A stretch of DNA of 64,000 nt from Bacteroidetes bacterium GWC2_46_850 (GTDB lineage: Bacteria > Bacteroidota > Bacteroidia > Bacteroidales > Dysgonomonadaceae), in the NCBI GenBank assembly GCA_001768325.1, contig MENQ01000024.1, forward strand, positions 124,001 through 188,000. The letters are read 5' to 3'. Shown in pieces: positions 24,667 through 33,647 of the stretch. A model generated the notes under the pieces. It saw only the letters and a program-made list of their open reading frames with translations. It ran no database searches and had not been told where the DNA came from. Position 1 is the stretch's first letter; every line of letters starts with the position of its first letter. The position numbers and the translations under genes are program-made.

Positions 24667-24689
24667 AAAACAATTTTTTCATCACAGAA

Positions 24690-24716
24690 AGAGACGGCCA
24701 AAACCGTCTCTTTTTT
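24690..24716 (+). terminator. Rho-independent terminator after mdh
   Basis: GAGACGG (24691-24697), 6-base loop, CCGTCTC (24704-24710), then six Ts. It is clearly for mdh. Confidence 0.9.
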
Positions 24717-24755
24717 ATGTGTGCCGTGCCGCATACGACCTGTCTGCTATTGCGG

Positions 24756-24915
24756 GTCATAAGACAGCAACCGTCTGTCACCCTCAACATAAATCACCGA
24801 AGTAAGACAACCGGAGGGTAGTCATAAGACAGCAACCGTCTGTCACCCTCAACATAAATCACCGAAGTAAGACAACCGGAGGGTAGTCATAAGACAGCAA
24901 CCGTCTGTCACCCTC
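24756..24915. repeat. 65-bp tandem repeat, about 2.5 copies
   Basis: A 65-base unit starts at 24756 and again at 24821, and its first 28-30 bases recur at 24886. The copies are identical. The first 28-30 bases match the 3' coding end of the DUF438 gene, so the array is a tandem duplication of that end with 37 following bases. It is not a CRISPR, because both 'spacers' are the same. The duplication changes the C-terminus of the neighbouring protein. Confidence 0.95.
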
Positions 24916-26115
24916 CAGCTTACGCAGGTGGGTGATGTCCTGTGTCACTTCTAGCACGCCGAGGTACTCGCCCTCTTTTCCACGTACGGCATAATATTCT
25001 ATCACAATAAACCGCTCTTGTTGAAATCCCGAGATCCAGAACATGGCCTTGCTCTCTTTGCCGCTTTTGAAATCTTTCAGAATCTGCTCCACCACGTGCA
25101 CGCTACCGGGTGGGTGACACATACGCACATCGCGGCCGATGATGGAGCGGTTTCGCTCGAACACCCTGTTGGGGCTGTGCGAGAAGAACCGTACTTTGTC
25201 GTCCTTGTCCACGAAGGTGATATCGAGGGGTAGATGCAGAAAGAGTGCCTCCAGCTCGTCGGTATTGAAAGCGCCCGAAGAAAGCCTGATGCCATCTGAC
25301 TTCGCATATTCCTGCTTTTCCACTTTCATACCCTGCGGATGCCATTCCTCTTCCGGATCATATAGGCAATATCCGAACTCGGGCGTCTCCAGATACACCC
25401 TGTACCACTCCTCTTCCTGGAGTGTATCCATGGCCATGGGAAAAAGGATCTCCTCCTCCTTCATGATCATGCCAGCGATCATCTCCACGGCATAGTCCAG
25501 TGCGGGCAGACCGGTTGCACGGAATGTGCCGGCCGATGAAGCCGGGGAGGTGAGCACCTCGTGCGCCTTATCCAGCAGCTCGCGTGTCTCGTCGTGCTTG
25601 CCCCACATCACCTTGGGAGGGCCTGTGATAAGATGTTTCTCCAGGAAGGGAAAAAGCAGATACTCCTTGCGCTTGTAATGCTTGTCGATGTCGGAGAAGT
25701 TGTTGAAGAGGGTGCGCAGCTGCATCAGGTAACCGGGTAGCTGGGCATCGTTGATGTCTGCGAACTTCTTTTTGATCTCTTTGTAGGCCTCAATCTCCTT
25801 TTCCAGTGCACGGTTCTCCTGCCGGAAAGTGTCTATAGGGTGTCCCGCAGGAATCTCCTTCGCTCCTCGCAGATCGATGCTCCCGTCGAGTACCGCCGTA
25901 TGCAGATCACAGAAATCCAGTATCTCCTCTTCGGTGAGTGCGTTGCTGTTAATCAGTTCCTGCTCCACTTCCACCACCTCGTTGTAAGGAATATTTTCCA
26001 GTGTGCTGATCAGATGGCGGCGCAGCAGGGCCGGGTTTCCTCCGTTATGCAGTTCAAGAAGGAGGTGTTTTAGTTGCTCCTTGCGCTGTGTTGCATTGTT
26101 GATAAATTCACTCAT
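24859..26115 (-). CDS. DUF438 / hemerythrin / PAS protein
   Basis: 418 residues. An N-terminal DUF438 domain (about 1-80) is followed by a hemerythrin-like HHE region (about 135-235; KHYKRKEYLLFPFLEKH, MWGKHDETRELL, MIMKEEEILFPMAMD) that can hold a di-iron or oxygen/NO-reactive site, then a PAS-type domain (about 290-405; FVDKDDKVRFFSHSPNRVFERN). Such proteins are found next to hcp in anaerobes, and a role in sensing or scavenging NO or oxygen is inferred. It begins 15 bases after the hcp stop, in one operon. The last residues SYDYPPVVLLR come from the 65-base tandem repeat: without it the frame would read SYDPQ and stop. Confidence 0.85.
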   Translation of the reverse strand: MSEFINNATQRKEQLKHLLLELHNGGNPALLRRHLISTLENIPYNEVVEVEQELINSNALTEEEILDFCDLHTAVLDGSIDLRGAKEIPAGHPIDTFRQENRALEKEIEAYKEIKKKFADINDAQLPGYLMQLRTLFNNFSDIDKHYKRKEYLLFPFLEKHLITGPPKVMWGKHDETRELLDKAHEVLTSPASSAGTFRATGLPALDYAVEMIAGMIMKEEEILFPMAMDTLQEEEWYRVYLETPEFGYCLYDPEEEWHPQGMKVEKQEYAKSDGIRLSSGAFNTDELEALFLHLPLDITFVDKDDKVRFFSHSPNRVFERNRSIIGRDVRMCHPPGSVHVVEQILKDFKSGKESKAMFWISGFQQERFIVIEYYAVRGKEGEYLGVLEVTQDITHLRKLEGDRRLLSYDYPPVVLLR

Positions 26116-26130
26116 AATTGTTCTTTTTTT

Positions 26131-27816
26131 TCAGACATTTACGTTCTGTTGTCTTTTTTGTCCACCCATCAATATCCTCATATCTTCATCCACGGTGGTG
26201 ATGCCCGAGATACCGAAGTTGTTGACAAGCACGTTCACCACATTGGGCGAGAGAAATGCCGGCAGGGTGGGGCCGAGGTGAATATTTTTCACGCCCAGGG
26301 AGAGCAGCGCCAGCAATACGATCACCGCCTTCTGTTCGTACCAGGCTATGTTGTAGGCTATGGGCAGGTCGTTCAGGTCATCAAGTTCGAAAGCCTCTTT
26401 CAGCGTGAGTGCGATCTTGACGAGTGAATAGCTGTCGTTACACTGTCCTGCATCCAGCACGCGGGGGATGCCGTTGATATCGCCCAGGGGCAGTTTGTTG
26501 TAGCGGTACTTGGCGCAGCCGGCCGTAAGGATCACCGTATCCTTGGGCATATTTTCCGCAAACTCGGTGTAGTAGTTGCGTCCTTTCATCCTGCCGTCGC
26601 AGCCGCCCATGACGAAGAACTTGCGGATGGCACCCGTCTTCACTGCCTCCACCACCTTGTCGGCCAGTGCAATAACCTGGTTGTGTGCAAAGCCGCCCGT
26701 GATCTCACCGGTTTCAATCTCTTCGGGGGCGGCACATCGTTTGGCGTGTGCAATCAGCGCCGAGAAATCCTTGGGTTTCCCATCCTTCCGGTTGCCGATA
26801 TGTTTGAATCCTTCAAACCCTGAGGCTCCCGTGGTATAGACCCTGTCGGTATAGGTCGATGATTTTTTTGGTGGTACAATGCAATTGGTGGTGAACAGGA
26901 TCACGCCGTTGAAATGTTCGAAGTCCTCGGTCTGATGCCACCATGAGCTGCCGTAGTTACCCACGAAGTGACTGTATTTCTTGAATGCAGGATAATAGTT
27001 TGCCGGGAGCATCTCGCTGTGGGTATACACATCCACGCCGGTACCTTCGGTTTGTTTCAGCAGCTCTTCCATGTCCTTCAGGTCGTGTCCGCTGATGAGG
27101 ATGCCCGGGTTATTGCGGACGCCCAGGTTCACCTTCGTGATCTCCGGGTGTCCGTAGCTCGAGGTGTTGGCCTTGTCGAGCAGCGCCATTACCTCCACAC
27201 CATATTTGCCCGTTTCCAGCACGAGTGCCGTCAGTTTATCCACGGAAAGGGTATCGTTGGTAACGGCCACCAGTGCTTTTTGCATAAATGCGTAGATGCT
27301 ATACTGTTCATGTTTCAGGTTGTATGCATGCTCCGCATAGGCAGCCATTCCCTTCAGTCCGTAGGTGACCAGTTCACGCAGCGAACGGATGTCTTCGTCC
27401 TTGCTGGCCAGCACACCCACCTCGAGGGCCTTTTCAGCCATTTCATCCTCGGTCTCACCGCTCCAGAAAGCTCCCTCATAGGTGATACCTTCCACGCTGC
27501 CTCCGGCGGAGATCAGGCGCTCTTTGGCGGCATTCCGCATCTCGTATGCCATCAGGATGCGGGTGATGAACCTGTTCCTGTCGAAATTGGCATTGGTGAT
27601 CGTCATGAACAGGCTGTCGGTAATAAACCGGTTGATCTGGGGAATCTCAATCCCCAGTGTTCTCAGGCGTACCGTATAGTGGGATATCCCTTTGCAGAGA
27701 AACAGCAGCAGGTCCTGCATGTTGGCCACATCGGCCGTTTTTCCGCAGACACCCTTTACCGTGCAGCCCTCGTTTCTACTGGTTTCCTGACACTGATAAC
27801 AAAACATTTTTTCCAT
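26131..27816 (-). CDS. hcp: Hydroxylamine reductase (hybrid cluster protein)
   Basis: A 561-residue cytosolic iron-sulfur enzyme with a hybrid [4Fe-2O-2S] cluster, acting on hydroxylamine or NO. The N-terminal cysteines are C6, C9, C18 and C24 (spacing C-X2-C-X8-C-X5-C), the class I form that binds [4Fe-4S]. Hybrid-cluster ligands occur in the later blocks [18 protein letters not shown] and [10 protein letters not shown]. Start at 27816 was taken because the longer frame runs back through the promoter; an alternative ATG is nine bases downstream. Divergent from a Crp/Fnr regulator gene, with a palindrome between. Confidence 0.96.
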   Translation of the reverse strand: MEKMFCYQCQETSRNEGCTVKGVCGKTADVANMQDLLLFLCKGISHYTVRLRTLGIEIPQINRFITDSLFMTITNANFDRNRFITRILMAYEMRNAAKERLISAGGSVEGITYEGAFWSGETEDEMAEKALEVGVLASKDEDIRSLRELVTYGLKGMAAYAEHAYNLKHEQYSIYAFMQKALVAVTNDTLSVDKLTALVLETGKYGVEVMALLDKANTSSYGHPEITKVNLGVRNNPGILISGHDLKDMEELLKQTEGTGVDVYTHSEMLPANYYPAFKKYSHFVGNYGSSWWHQTEDFEHFNGVILFTTNCIVPPKKSSTYTDRVYTTGASGFEGFKHIGNRKDGKPKDFSALIAHAKRCAAPEEIETGEITGGFAHNQVIALADKVVEAVKTGAIRKFFVMGGCDGRMKGRNYYTEFAENMPKDTVILTAGCAKYRYNKLPLGDINGIPRVLDAGQCNDSYSLVKIALTLKEAFELDDLNDLPIAYNIAWYEQKAVIVLLALLSLGVKNIHLGPTLPAFLSPNVVNVLVNNFGISGITTVDEDMRILMGGQKRQQNVNV

Positions 27817-27855
27817 ATATGATTTTATTTTTGTGGTAATTTCCGATAACCGCTG

Positions 27856-27863
27856 CAAAATTA
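27856..27863 (-). promoter_or_regulatory. hcp promoter -7 element
   Basis: Minus-strand TAATTTTG (27863-27856) fits TAnnTTTG. No TTTG lies 19-21 bases upstream; the palindrome at 27885-27900 takes that place, as expected for an activator-dependent promoter. Confidence 0.55.
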
Positions 27864-27884
27864 TTGCTTCAAGGGTGCAATTTT

Positions 27885-27900
27885 TGTAACCTGAGTTACA
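27885..27900. promoter_or_regulatory. Crp/Fnr-type palindrome between hcp and its regulator gene
   Basis: Perfect inverted repeat TGTAACctgaGTTACA. If the first transcribed base of hcp is four bases past the -7 box (about 27852), the centre lies at about -40 to -41, the classic position for a Crp/Fnr activator that touches polymerase. Relative to the regulator's own predicted start (about 27960) it is near -67. It is the most likely operator of the adjacent regulator. Confidence 0.65.
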
Positions 27901-27948
27901 CACCGAATCGTTTAACGGATTTTAATCATTGTATTTTTTTATTTATTC

Positions 27949-27956
27949 TATCTTTG
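27949..27956 (+). promoter_or_regulatory. Promoter -7 element of the Crp/Fnr regulator gene
   Basis: TATCTTTG, 16 bases before the ATG at 27972. ATTG at 27928-27931 could serve as a weak -33. This position shows that the longer frame from 27864 is not the real start. Confidence 0.6.
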
Positions 27957-27971
27957 TGTACAAACAAAACA

Positions 27972-28637
27972 ATGGCTGCATACGATTTGTCCTCCTGTCC
28001 GCTTTTCTTTCATCTCTCGCCCGGGGAGACGAATGATATTCTTTCACGCGCCGTGGAAGAAGAACGCAGGATAGAAAAGGGTCATTATGTGGTGAGGCAG
28101 GGCGATCCGGTACTGAATCTTTTTCTGCTTGCGGAGGGATTGGTTCGCACCGAGATGGTGACCAAGGAGGGAAATGTGCTGGAGATAGAATTTATTGAAC
28201 CCGTGAGGCCACTCGCTCCCGCCTTTCTGGTGGCTGCCGAAAGCCGGTACCCCGTAGATGTGATCACCATGGAGGAGACTGTATTCTATGTGATCCCCAA
28301 ATCCTCGTGGCTGAAGGAGATGATGCGGAACGAGACGCTCATGACCAACTTTATGCGGGTGAGTTCCAACATGACCGTCTTTCTCTCCAAGAAGGTGCAG
28401 ATGATGTCAATCAAGAGCCTGAGAGGCAAGTTGTCGCTCTATATTCTTGAGAATACCGATCTCCGGGATCCCTCGTTCATATTGAGGAGAACACAGTCGC
28501 AGCTGGCCGAGTATTTCGGTGTGCAGCGCCCCTCGCTTGCGCGCACCCTGGGTGAACTGATCAGTGAAGGAGCCATCCGATTGTACAAAAGAGAGCTCAC
28601 TGTACTCGACCGGCATAAGTTGGAAGAGATGGTATGA
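27972..28637 (+). CDS. Crp/Fnr family regulator, probable HcpR
   Basis: A 221-residue transcription factor. Residues 1-120 form a cyclic-nucleotide-like beta roll (KGHYVVRQGDPVLNLFLLAEGLVR). The C-terminal HTH (about 165-205) contains RTQSQLAEYFGVQRPSLARTL, a normal Crp-type recognition helix. No cysteine cluster of the Fnr type is present, so the signal is not an Fnr [4Fe-4S]; the known HcpR of this phylum senses NO through heme, which is possible here. Divergence from hcp, with a perfect palindrome between them, supports HcpR-like control. The name is an inference from context. Confidence 0.8.
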   Translation: MAAYDLSSCPLFFHLSPGETNDILSRAVEEERRIEKGHYVVRQGDPVLNLFLLAEGLVRTEMVTKEGNVLEIEFIEPVRPLAPAFLVAAESRYPVDVITMEETVFYVIPKSSWLKEMMRNETLMTNFMRVSSNMTVFLSKKVQMMSIKSLRGKLSLYILENTDLRDPSFILRRTQSQLAEYFGVQRPSLARTLGELISEGAIRLYKRELTVLDRHKLEEMV

Positions 28638-28658
28638 GGTGATTAAAAATAAAAAACC

Positions 28659-28666
28659 TATATTTG
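28659..28666 (+). promoter_or_regulatory. Promoter -7 element of the Gfo/Idh gene
   Basis: TATATTTG, 46 bases before the ATG at 28712. A clear -33 was not found. Confidence 0.4.
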
Positions 28667-28711
28667 TTACTGGAAAGAAAAAAGTTACATTTCTAAATTA
28701 TTATCTAAGTC

Positions 28712-30034
28712 ATGAGTACCCAATTATCAAGAAGGAAATTTATCAAAACGGCCGCCGTGGGTGCGGTTGGTGTGGCCATCTTTCCGCAGTTCCTTGCCTC
28801 GTGTAAACAGAACAAGGCAGCAGGAAGCGGTGAAGAGGTTATTCGTCTCGGTTTTATCGGCCTTGGCCGGCAATCCATGTATCTGCTGAACGGTTACCTC
28901 GGTATGGAGGGCGTGCAGGTCGTGGCCGGGAGCGATGTGTATGGCGTGAAGAGGGAACGTTTTCTCAAGCGTGTGAATGAACATTATGCAGCGCAGGAAC
29001 AGCCGCCTGTGGTGGAGGTATATGAAAATTACAAGGAGCTGATTGCCCGCGAAGACATCGATGCGGTGGTAATCGCCAGCCCCGACCACTGGCATGCATT
29101 TATGGCCAGAGATGCAGCTGCTGCAAAGAAAAACATCTATCTGGAAAAACCCCTCACCTTTACCATCAAAGAGGGACAGATGCTGGTGAAGGCTGTACGC
29201 GACAATGGAGTGATCCTCGCCGTGGGCAGTCAGCAGCGTTCCGATGTCAACTTCCAGCATGCTGTGAAGATGGTGCAGGAGGGCAAGATCGGAAAAGTGG
29301 AACGGATCAATGCCTATGTAGGTGGACCTCCCACGCCGTACGATCTGCCCGAGGAGCCGGTGCCAGCCGATCTGAACTGGCCAATGTGGCTGGGTCCGTC
29401 GGAGTTTGTACACTACAACGCACAGCTCGACCCGCCCATCTCGCTTGATCCGGAAAAGAACGAAGAGTTCTGGGGTGCCTGGCGCTGGTACAAGGAGCTG
29501 GGCGGCGGATTTACCACCGACTGGGGCGCACACATGTTCGACATTGCCCAGTGGGGCCTCGGCATGGACAATAGTGGACCCGTGGAGATCATTCCTGCCG
29601 GCTACAAAGACACAAAGTATCTCACTTTCAAATATGCCGATGGTGCAGTGATGACCGAGGAGCCGTTCAACGAAAAACAAACCAAGGGCGTGAAGTTCTG
29701 GGGTGACAAAGGTTGGATAGAAGTATCAAGGGAACATTTCCTGGCATCCGATGACAGCCTATTGCCTCCGGTTGTGGAAGCTACCGAAGGGGCTTACGAG
29801 ACCAAGATTCCCCATCTGGAGAATTTTGTCAACGCGCTGAAGAGCAAGAGCGATCCGGTGGTTCCCGTGGAGATCGGACACCGTTCCTGCACCGTCTGTA
29901 CCCTGGGGAATATTGCCTACGACCTGGGCCGTCCCATCAAGTGGGATCCCGCTACCGAGGCTTTTGTAGACGACGCCGAAGCCAGTGCGCACCGGCTGTT
30001 CAACAAAACCTACAGTGAAGGATATACACTTTGA
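28712..30034 (+). CDS. Tat-exported Gfo/Idh/MocA family oxidoreductase
   Basis: 440 residues. The N-terminus has a twin-arginine signal (SRRKFIKT) that runs into a lipobox-like LASC with cysteine near residue 31, so it is probably a Tat-exported, lipid-anchored protein. A Rossmann domain follows (IRLGFIGLGRQSMYLL), then the Gfo/Idh catalytic region with EKPLTFT near residue 150. The C-terminal domain contains RWYKELGGGFTTDWGAHMFD. Such proteins act on sugars or glycosides outside the cytoplasm in Bacteroidetes; the substrate cannot be told. It stands alone, ending at a strong bidirectional terminator. Confidence 0.88.
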   Translation: MSTQLSRRKFIKTAAVGAVGVAIFPQFLASCKQNKAAGSGEEVIRLGFIGLGRQSMYLLNGYLGMEGVQVVAGSDVYGVKRERFLKRVNEHYAAQEQPPVVEVYENYKELIAREDIDAVVIASPDHWHAFMARDAAAAKKNIYLEKPLTFTIKEGQMLVKAVRDNGVILAVGSQQRSDVNFQHAVKMVQEGKIGKVERINAYVGGPPTPYDLPEEPVPADLNWPMWLGPSEFVHYNAQLDPPISLDPEKNEEFWGAWRWYKELGGGFTTDWGAHMFDIAQWGLGMDNSGPVEIIPAGYKDTKYLTFKYADGAVMTEEPFNEKQTKGVKFWGDKGWIEVSREHFLASDDSLLPPVVEATEGAYETKIPHLENFVNALKSKSDPVVPVEIGHRSCTVCTLGNIAYDLGRPIKWDPATEAFVDDAEASAHRLFNKTYSEGYTL

Positions 30035-30050
30035 CGGATATCCGGTACTG

Positions 30051-30087
30051 AATAAAAAAAAAGCTGCCTGCGGGCAGCTTTTTTTAT
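30051..30087. terminator. Bidirectional terminator between Gfo/Idh gene and aspS
   Basis: AAGCTGCC (30061-30068), 4-base loop TGCG, GGCAGCTT (30073-30080), with A-run before and T-run after, so it works for both convergent genes. Confidence 0.9.
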
Positions 30088-30090
30088 TTC

Positions 30091-31845
30091 CTATTGCTTT
30101 GCCGGTTTGAGCAGGATGCCCAGTTCTTCTAGCTGCTCCTGTTCCACCCGCGAAGGCGCATCGATCATCACATCGCGGCCGGCATTGTTCTTGGGGAAGG
30201 CGATGCAGTCTCGGATGCTGTCGAGACCTGCGAAGATGGAGACAAAGCGATCCAGTCCGAAGGCTATCCCACCATGGGGAGGCGCACCATATCTGAAGGC
30301 GTTCATCAGGAAGCCGAACTGTTCCTGTGCCCGTTCCGGGGTGAAGCCCAGCACCGAGAACATCTTCTGCTGCAGCTCGCTGTTGTGGATACGGATGGAG
30401 CCGCCACCAATCTCCACGCCGTTGATCACCAGGTCGTAGGCATTAGCCCGCACAGCACCCGGATCGGTATCCAGCAGGGGGATGTCCTCCGGCTTGGGAG
30501 AGGTGAAGGGATGATGCTTCGCGAAGAAACGGTTCAACTCCTCGTCCTTTTCCAGTAGGGGGAAGTCCACCACCCACAGGCATTTGTAGTTGTTCTTGTC
30601 CCTCAGTCCGAGGCGTGACCCAATCTCCAGTCGGAGTTCGCACAGTTGCTTCTGTGTCTTTTCTGTGTCGCCTGCCAGCATCAGGATCAGGTCGCCCGGT
30701 TTTGCGTGGCAGCGCTCGGCCCACTGTTTGAGGTCGGCTTCGCTATAGAATTTGTCCACCGACGACTTCAGCGATCCGTCTTCGTTGTAACGCACATAGA
30801 TCAGTCCCTTGGCGCCAATCTGGGGACGTTTCACAAAGTCGGTCAACTCATCCAGCTGCTTGCGGGTATACGCTGCACATCCTTCCGCGCAGATGGCACC
30901 CACATAGGCTACCGAGTCGAAGACTACGAAATCGCGTCCCTCGGTCAGGTCCTTCAGTTCTGTGAACTTCATTTCAAAGCGGATATCCGGCTTGTCCGAA
31001 CCATACTGCTGCATGGCATCGGCATAGCTTATGCGGGGAAAATCTGGAATTTCCATCCCCTTGATTGTTTTGAAGAGATGTTTGGTAAGCCCTTCAAAGG
31101 TATTCAGTATATCTTCCTGTTGCACGAACGACATCTCACAGTCGATCTGTGTGAACTCCGGCTGACGGTCTGCCCGCAGGTCCTCGTCGCGGAAGCACTT
31201 CACGATCTGGAAGTACCGGTCGAACCCCGACACCATCAGCAGCTGCTTGAAGAGTTGCGGCGACTGGGGCAGGGCATAAAACTCACCCTGGTTCATGCGG
31301 GAGGGTACGATGAAGTCGCGCGCCCCCTCGGGTGTGGAGCCAATCAGTACCGGTGTTTCCACCTCCAGGAAAGCCCTTTCGTCGAGGTAGCGGCGTGTCT
31401 CGAAAGCCATTCTGTGTCGTAGCTCCAGGTTCTCGCGCACCACGTTGCGGCGCAGGTCCAGATAGCGGTATTTCATCCGCAGCTCGTCGCCGCCGTCGGT
31501 CTCCGTCTCAATGGTGAAGGGCGGTGTTTGTGAAGCATTCAACACAGTCAGTTCAGAGGCAATGATCTCGATGTCGCCGGTGGGGATATGGCTGTTTTTG
31601 CTGGAGCGTTCCTTTACGATGCCGGTGACCTGTATCACCCACTCGCGACCCAGCTTGTTGGCCTGCTCGCACAGGTCGTGATTTACCTCCTGGTTAAAGG
31701 AGAGCTGTGTGATTCCGTACCTGTCTCTCAGGTCGATAAACGTCATTCCTCCCATCTTGCGGATCTTGGATACCCAACCCGCCAGTGTTACTTCCCTGTT
31801 TGCATCGGCCAACCTGAGTTCGCCGCATGTGCTGTTTCTGAACAT
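30091..31845 (-). CDS. aspS: Aspartyl-tRNA synthetase
   Basis: A 584-residue class II aminoacyl-tRNA synthetase. An N-terminal OB-fold anticodon domain (residues about 1-110) with [20 protein letters not shown] is followed by motif 2 ([18 protein letters not shown] near 225) and motif 3 ([15 protein letters not shown] near 540). The bacterial-type GAD insertion lies between about 290 and 410. Length is normal. The -7 element TACATTTG (31888-31881) precedes the ATG at 31845. It converges with the Gfo/Idh gene. Confidence 0.97.
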   Translation of the reverse strand: MFRNSTCGELRLADANREVTLAGWVSKIRKMGGMTFIDLRDRYGITQLSFNQEVNHDLCEQANKLGREWVIQVTGIVKERSSKNSHIPTGDIEIIASELTVLNASQTPPFTIETETDGGDELRMKYRYLDLRRNVVRENLELRHRMAFETRRYLDERAFLEVETPVLIGSTPEGARDFIVPSRMNQGEFYALPQSPQLFKQLLMVSGFDRYFQIVKCFRDEDLRADRQPEFTQIDCEMSFVQQEDILNTFEGLTKHLFKTIKGMEIPDFPRISYADAMQQYGSDKPDIRFEMKFTELKDLTEGRDFVVFDSVAYVGAICAEGCAAYTRKQLDELTDFVKRPQIGAKGLIYVRYNEDGSLKSSVDKFYSEADLKQWAERCHAKPGDLILMLAGDTEKTQKQLCELRLEIGSRLGLRDKNNYKCLWVVDFPLLEKDEELNRFFAKHHPFTSPKPEDIPLLDTDPGAVRANAYDLVINGVEIGGGSIRIHNSELQQKMFSVLGFTPERAQEQFGFLMNAFRYGAPPHGGIAFGLDRFVSIFAGLDSIRDCIAFPKNNAGRDVMIDAPSRVEQEQLEELGILLKPAKQ

Positions 31846-31880
31846 ATCAATAACCGTTATTTAGCGTTGCTTTTGCGGTA

Positions 31881-31888
31881 CAAATGTA
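31881..31888 (-). promoter_or_regulatory. aspS promoter -7 element
   Basis: Minus-strand TACATTTG (31888-31881), 35 bases before the ATG at 31845. The -33 is less clear (TTG complement at 31912-31914). Confidence 0.5.
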
Positions 31889-31924
31889 CACAATTATCGT
31901 GTGAAATGCTTCAATTACATTAGT

Positions 31925-31983
31925 CGTTTTCTGCGCTCGGCAAAACAAATAAATTTGTTCTGCTCTTGCTTGACGAAAACGTT
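31925..31983. repeat. Palindromic interspersed element, copy A
   Basis: Outer arms CGTTTTC (31925-31931) and GAAAACG (31975-31981), inner arms AACAAAT (31944-31950) and ATTTGTT (31953-31959) with an AA loop, and the shared middle TTCTGCTC. It is related to copy B at 62044-62108. It lies directly behind the cydC stop codon and could act as a transcription end or an RNA-stability hairpin. Confidence 0.7.
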
Positions 31984-33647
31984 CATATCTTTATCACTTT
32001 ATCGGCCACCTGCTCGAACTCTTTCAGGTGTGTGGCCATCAGGATGGCGATGCCCGGGTGTTGTGCCTGAATGTTTTGGAATATGGCAATTGCGTTTTCC
32101 GTGCTGATGCCCGCCGTGGGCTCATCCACCACCAGCAACTGGGGTTTCTTGAGGAGCGCCTGTGCCAGCAGCAGTTTCTTCCGCTGTCCACCGCTCAGTG
32201 TTTCGCCGTTCTCACCCAGCCAACTCCCCAGTCCTTCCGGCAGGGAAGCACGCCACGAAGCCAGGTCCACCGTCTCCAGCGCCCTGTCTATCTCCTCGTC
32301 GGCATAGCCTTCGAAGTTCTCACGCAGCGTGCCGGTCAACAGATACGCTTTCTGGGTCACGTAGATGGTTTCAGGCACCGGGAGGTGGCGCAACTCATCC
32401 GTTCCATTCCAGGTCAGTGTTCCCCCCTCCCTGTACTCCGGATAGAAGAGGCTGTTCAGCAGGGTCGTTTTGCCCTTGCCGGTCTCCCCGTAGAGGGCGA
32501 CCCATTCGCCCCTGGCGATCTCCAGCGACACCGGCCCCACACGTACCGGAGTGCCGGGTACTACCGCTTCAATGTTTGCCATGCGCAGCTGCTTTAATGG
32601 GTCGGAGACAGCGACTACCTCTGCCGGTCCAGCACTCCCGCCTGCTCTCTTGGTCTCGCCTTGTTCATGGCTTGCAGCGACCACTTCTGCCTGTTCAACC
32701 CCTTCATCAAAAATCGATTTTATATCCCTTACTTGCTGTTCCACCGCACTCTTTTCCGATTTCCCGGAGAAGAGCATCTCGGCCAGCTCTGCTTGGGCCA
32801 TGATGCCAAAGAAGATGCCAATGGCGAGGGATGCGTCCAACTGCTGCTGACCCGAATGCCAGAGGAGGAAGGCGGCGATATAGCTGAAGCCGAGGCCGGC
32901 AATGAGCTGCAGGTAGAAGGAGTTGAACTGGATCTTGTTTTCCAGTCGTTCCAGCTGCTGCCGCATCTGCTCGTGGCGGTCAATCGCTTTCTCCTCCAGG
33001 TTGTATTTCGAGATCTCTATTCTCCCCCTGAAGCCCTCCATCAGTATCTGGTGTGTCTCCTCACGCACCGCTTTCAGCTGTAGGTGCAACTGTTTGTTCC
33101 TGCGGAAGGTCAGCTGAGGCACCAGAAACAACAATACTGTCGATGAGATCAGAAACTCGATGGCGATCACCTGAGAGAAGAATGCCACGAAAAGGGTATA
33201 GATGACGATTGTCAGAATCAGTGCTGCAAAAGGCAGCAGCCACAGCAGGATGTGATTCAGTATCTGGTCGGTGCCGTGGGTGCTGTTTTCAAGGAGCGAT
33301 GAGTTGTTGCTCACCTGTTTGCGGAAGTAGGGTAGCCGGGCGACCGACGAAAATATTTTTAATTGCAGGCTTTGCTGCACGCTCAGTGTGGTCTTGTGGT
33401 TCTCCAGCCGCTCGAAATATCGGGTGGCGGTACGCAGCAGCGACAGCAGCCGGATGATGGAGGAGGGGATAAGGTAAGCGAATGCCGTGTTAGCTGTAAC
33501 AAATACCACGCTACAGATGGCCAGGAACCATCCCGAGAGGGCTGGCATGGTCACGAAGGCCACCGTCCAGAGGGCCAGCAGAAGAAATCCTTTCCGCCAT
33601 TGTCCCCTGAAGGGTCGCAGAATATGGGTCACCATAAACTCACGCAT
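31983..33647 (-). CDS. cydC: Thiol reductant ABC exporter subunit CydC
   Basis: A 554-residue fused permease/ATPase. Six membrane helices take up about residues 1-310. The ATPase has Walker A GETGKGKTT, signature LSGGQRKKLLLAQ and Walker B LLVVDEPTAG. With CydD it exports glutathione or cysteine from the cytoplasm and is needed for cytochrome bd assembly in known systems. It starts 8 bases inside the cydD stop (ATGCGTGA overlap), so it is coupled. No cydA or cydB is in the window. Confidence 0.9.
   Translation of the reverse strand: MREFMVTHILRPFRGQWRKGFLLLALWTVAFVTMPALSGWFLAICSVVFVTANTAFAYLIPSSIIRLLSLLRTATRYFERLENHKTTLSVQQSLQLKIFSSVARLPYFRKQVSNNSSLLENSTHGTDQILNHILLWLLPFAALILTIVIYTLFVAFFSQVIAIEFLISSTVLLFLVPQLTFRRNKQLHLQLKAVREETHQILMEGFRGRIEISKYNLEEKAIDRHEQMRQQLERLENKIQFNSFYLQLIAGLGFSYIAAFLLWHSGQQQLDASLAIGIFFGIMAQAELAEMLFSGKSEKSAVEQQVRDIKSIFDEGVEQAEVVAASHEQGETKRAGGSAGPAEVVAVSDPLKQLRMANIEAVVPGTPVRVGPVSLEIARGEWVALYGETGKGKTTLLNSLFYPEYREGGTLTWNGTDELRHLPVPETIYVTQKAYLLTGTLRENFEGYADEEIDRALETVDLASWRASLPEGLGSWLGENGETLSGGQRKKLLLAQALLKKPQLLVVDEPTAGISTENAIAIFQNIQAQHPGIAILMATHLKEFEQVADKVIKI

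Noticed and set aside
24756-24915. Three 28-base repeats with two 37-base spacers, which looks like a small CRISPR array
   Set aside because: Both spacers are identical and the repeat is the 3' coding end of the adjacent gene, so it is a tandem duplication.
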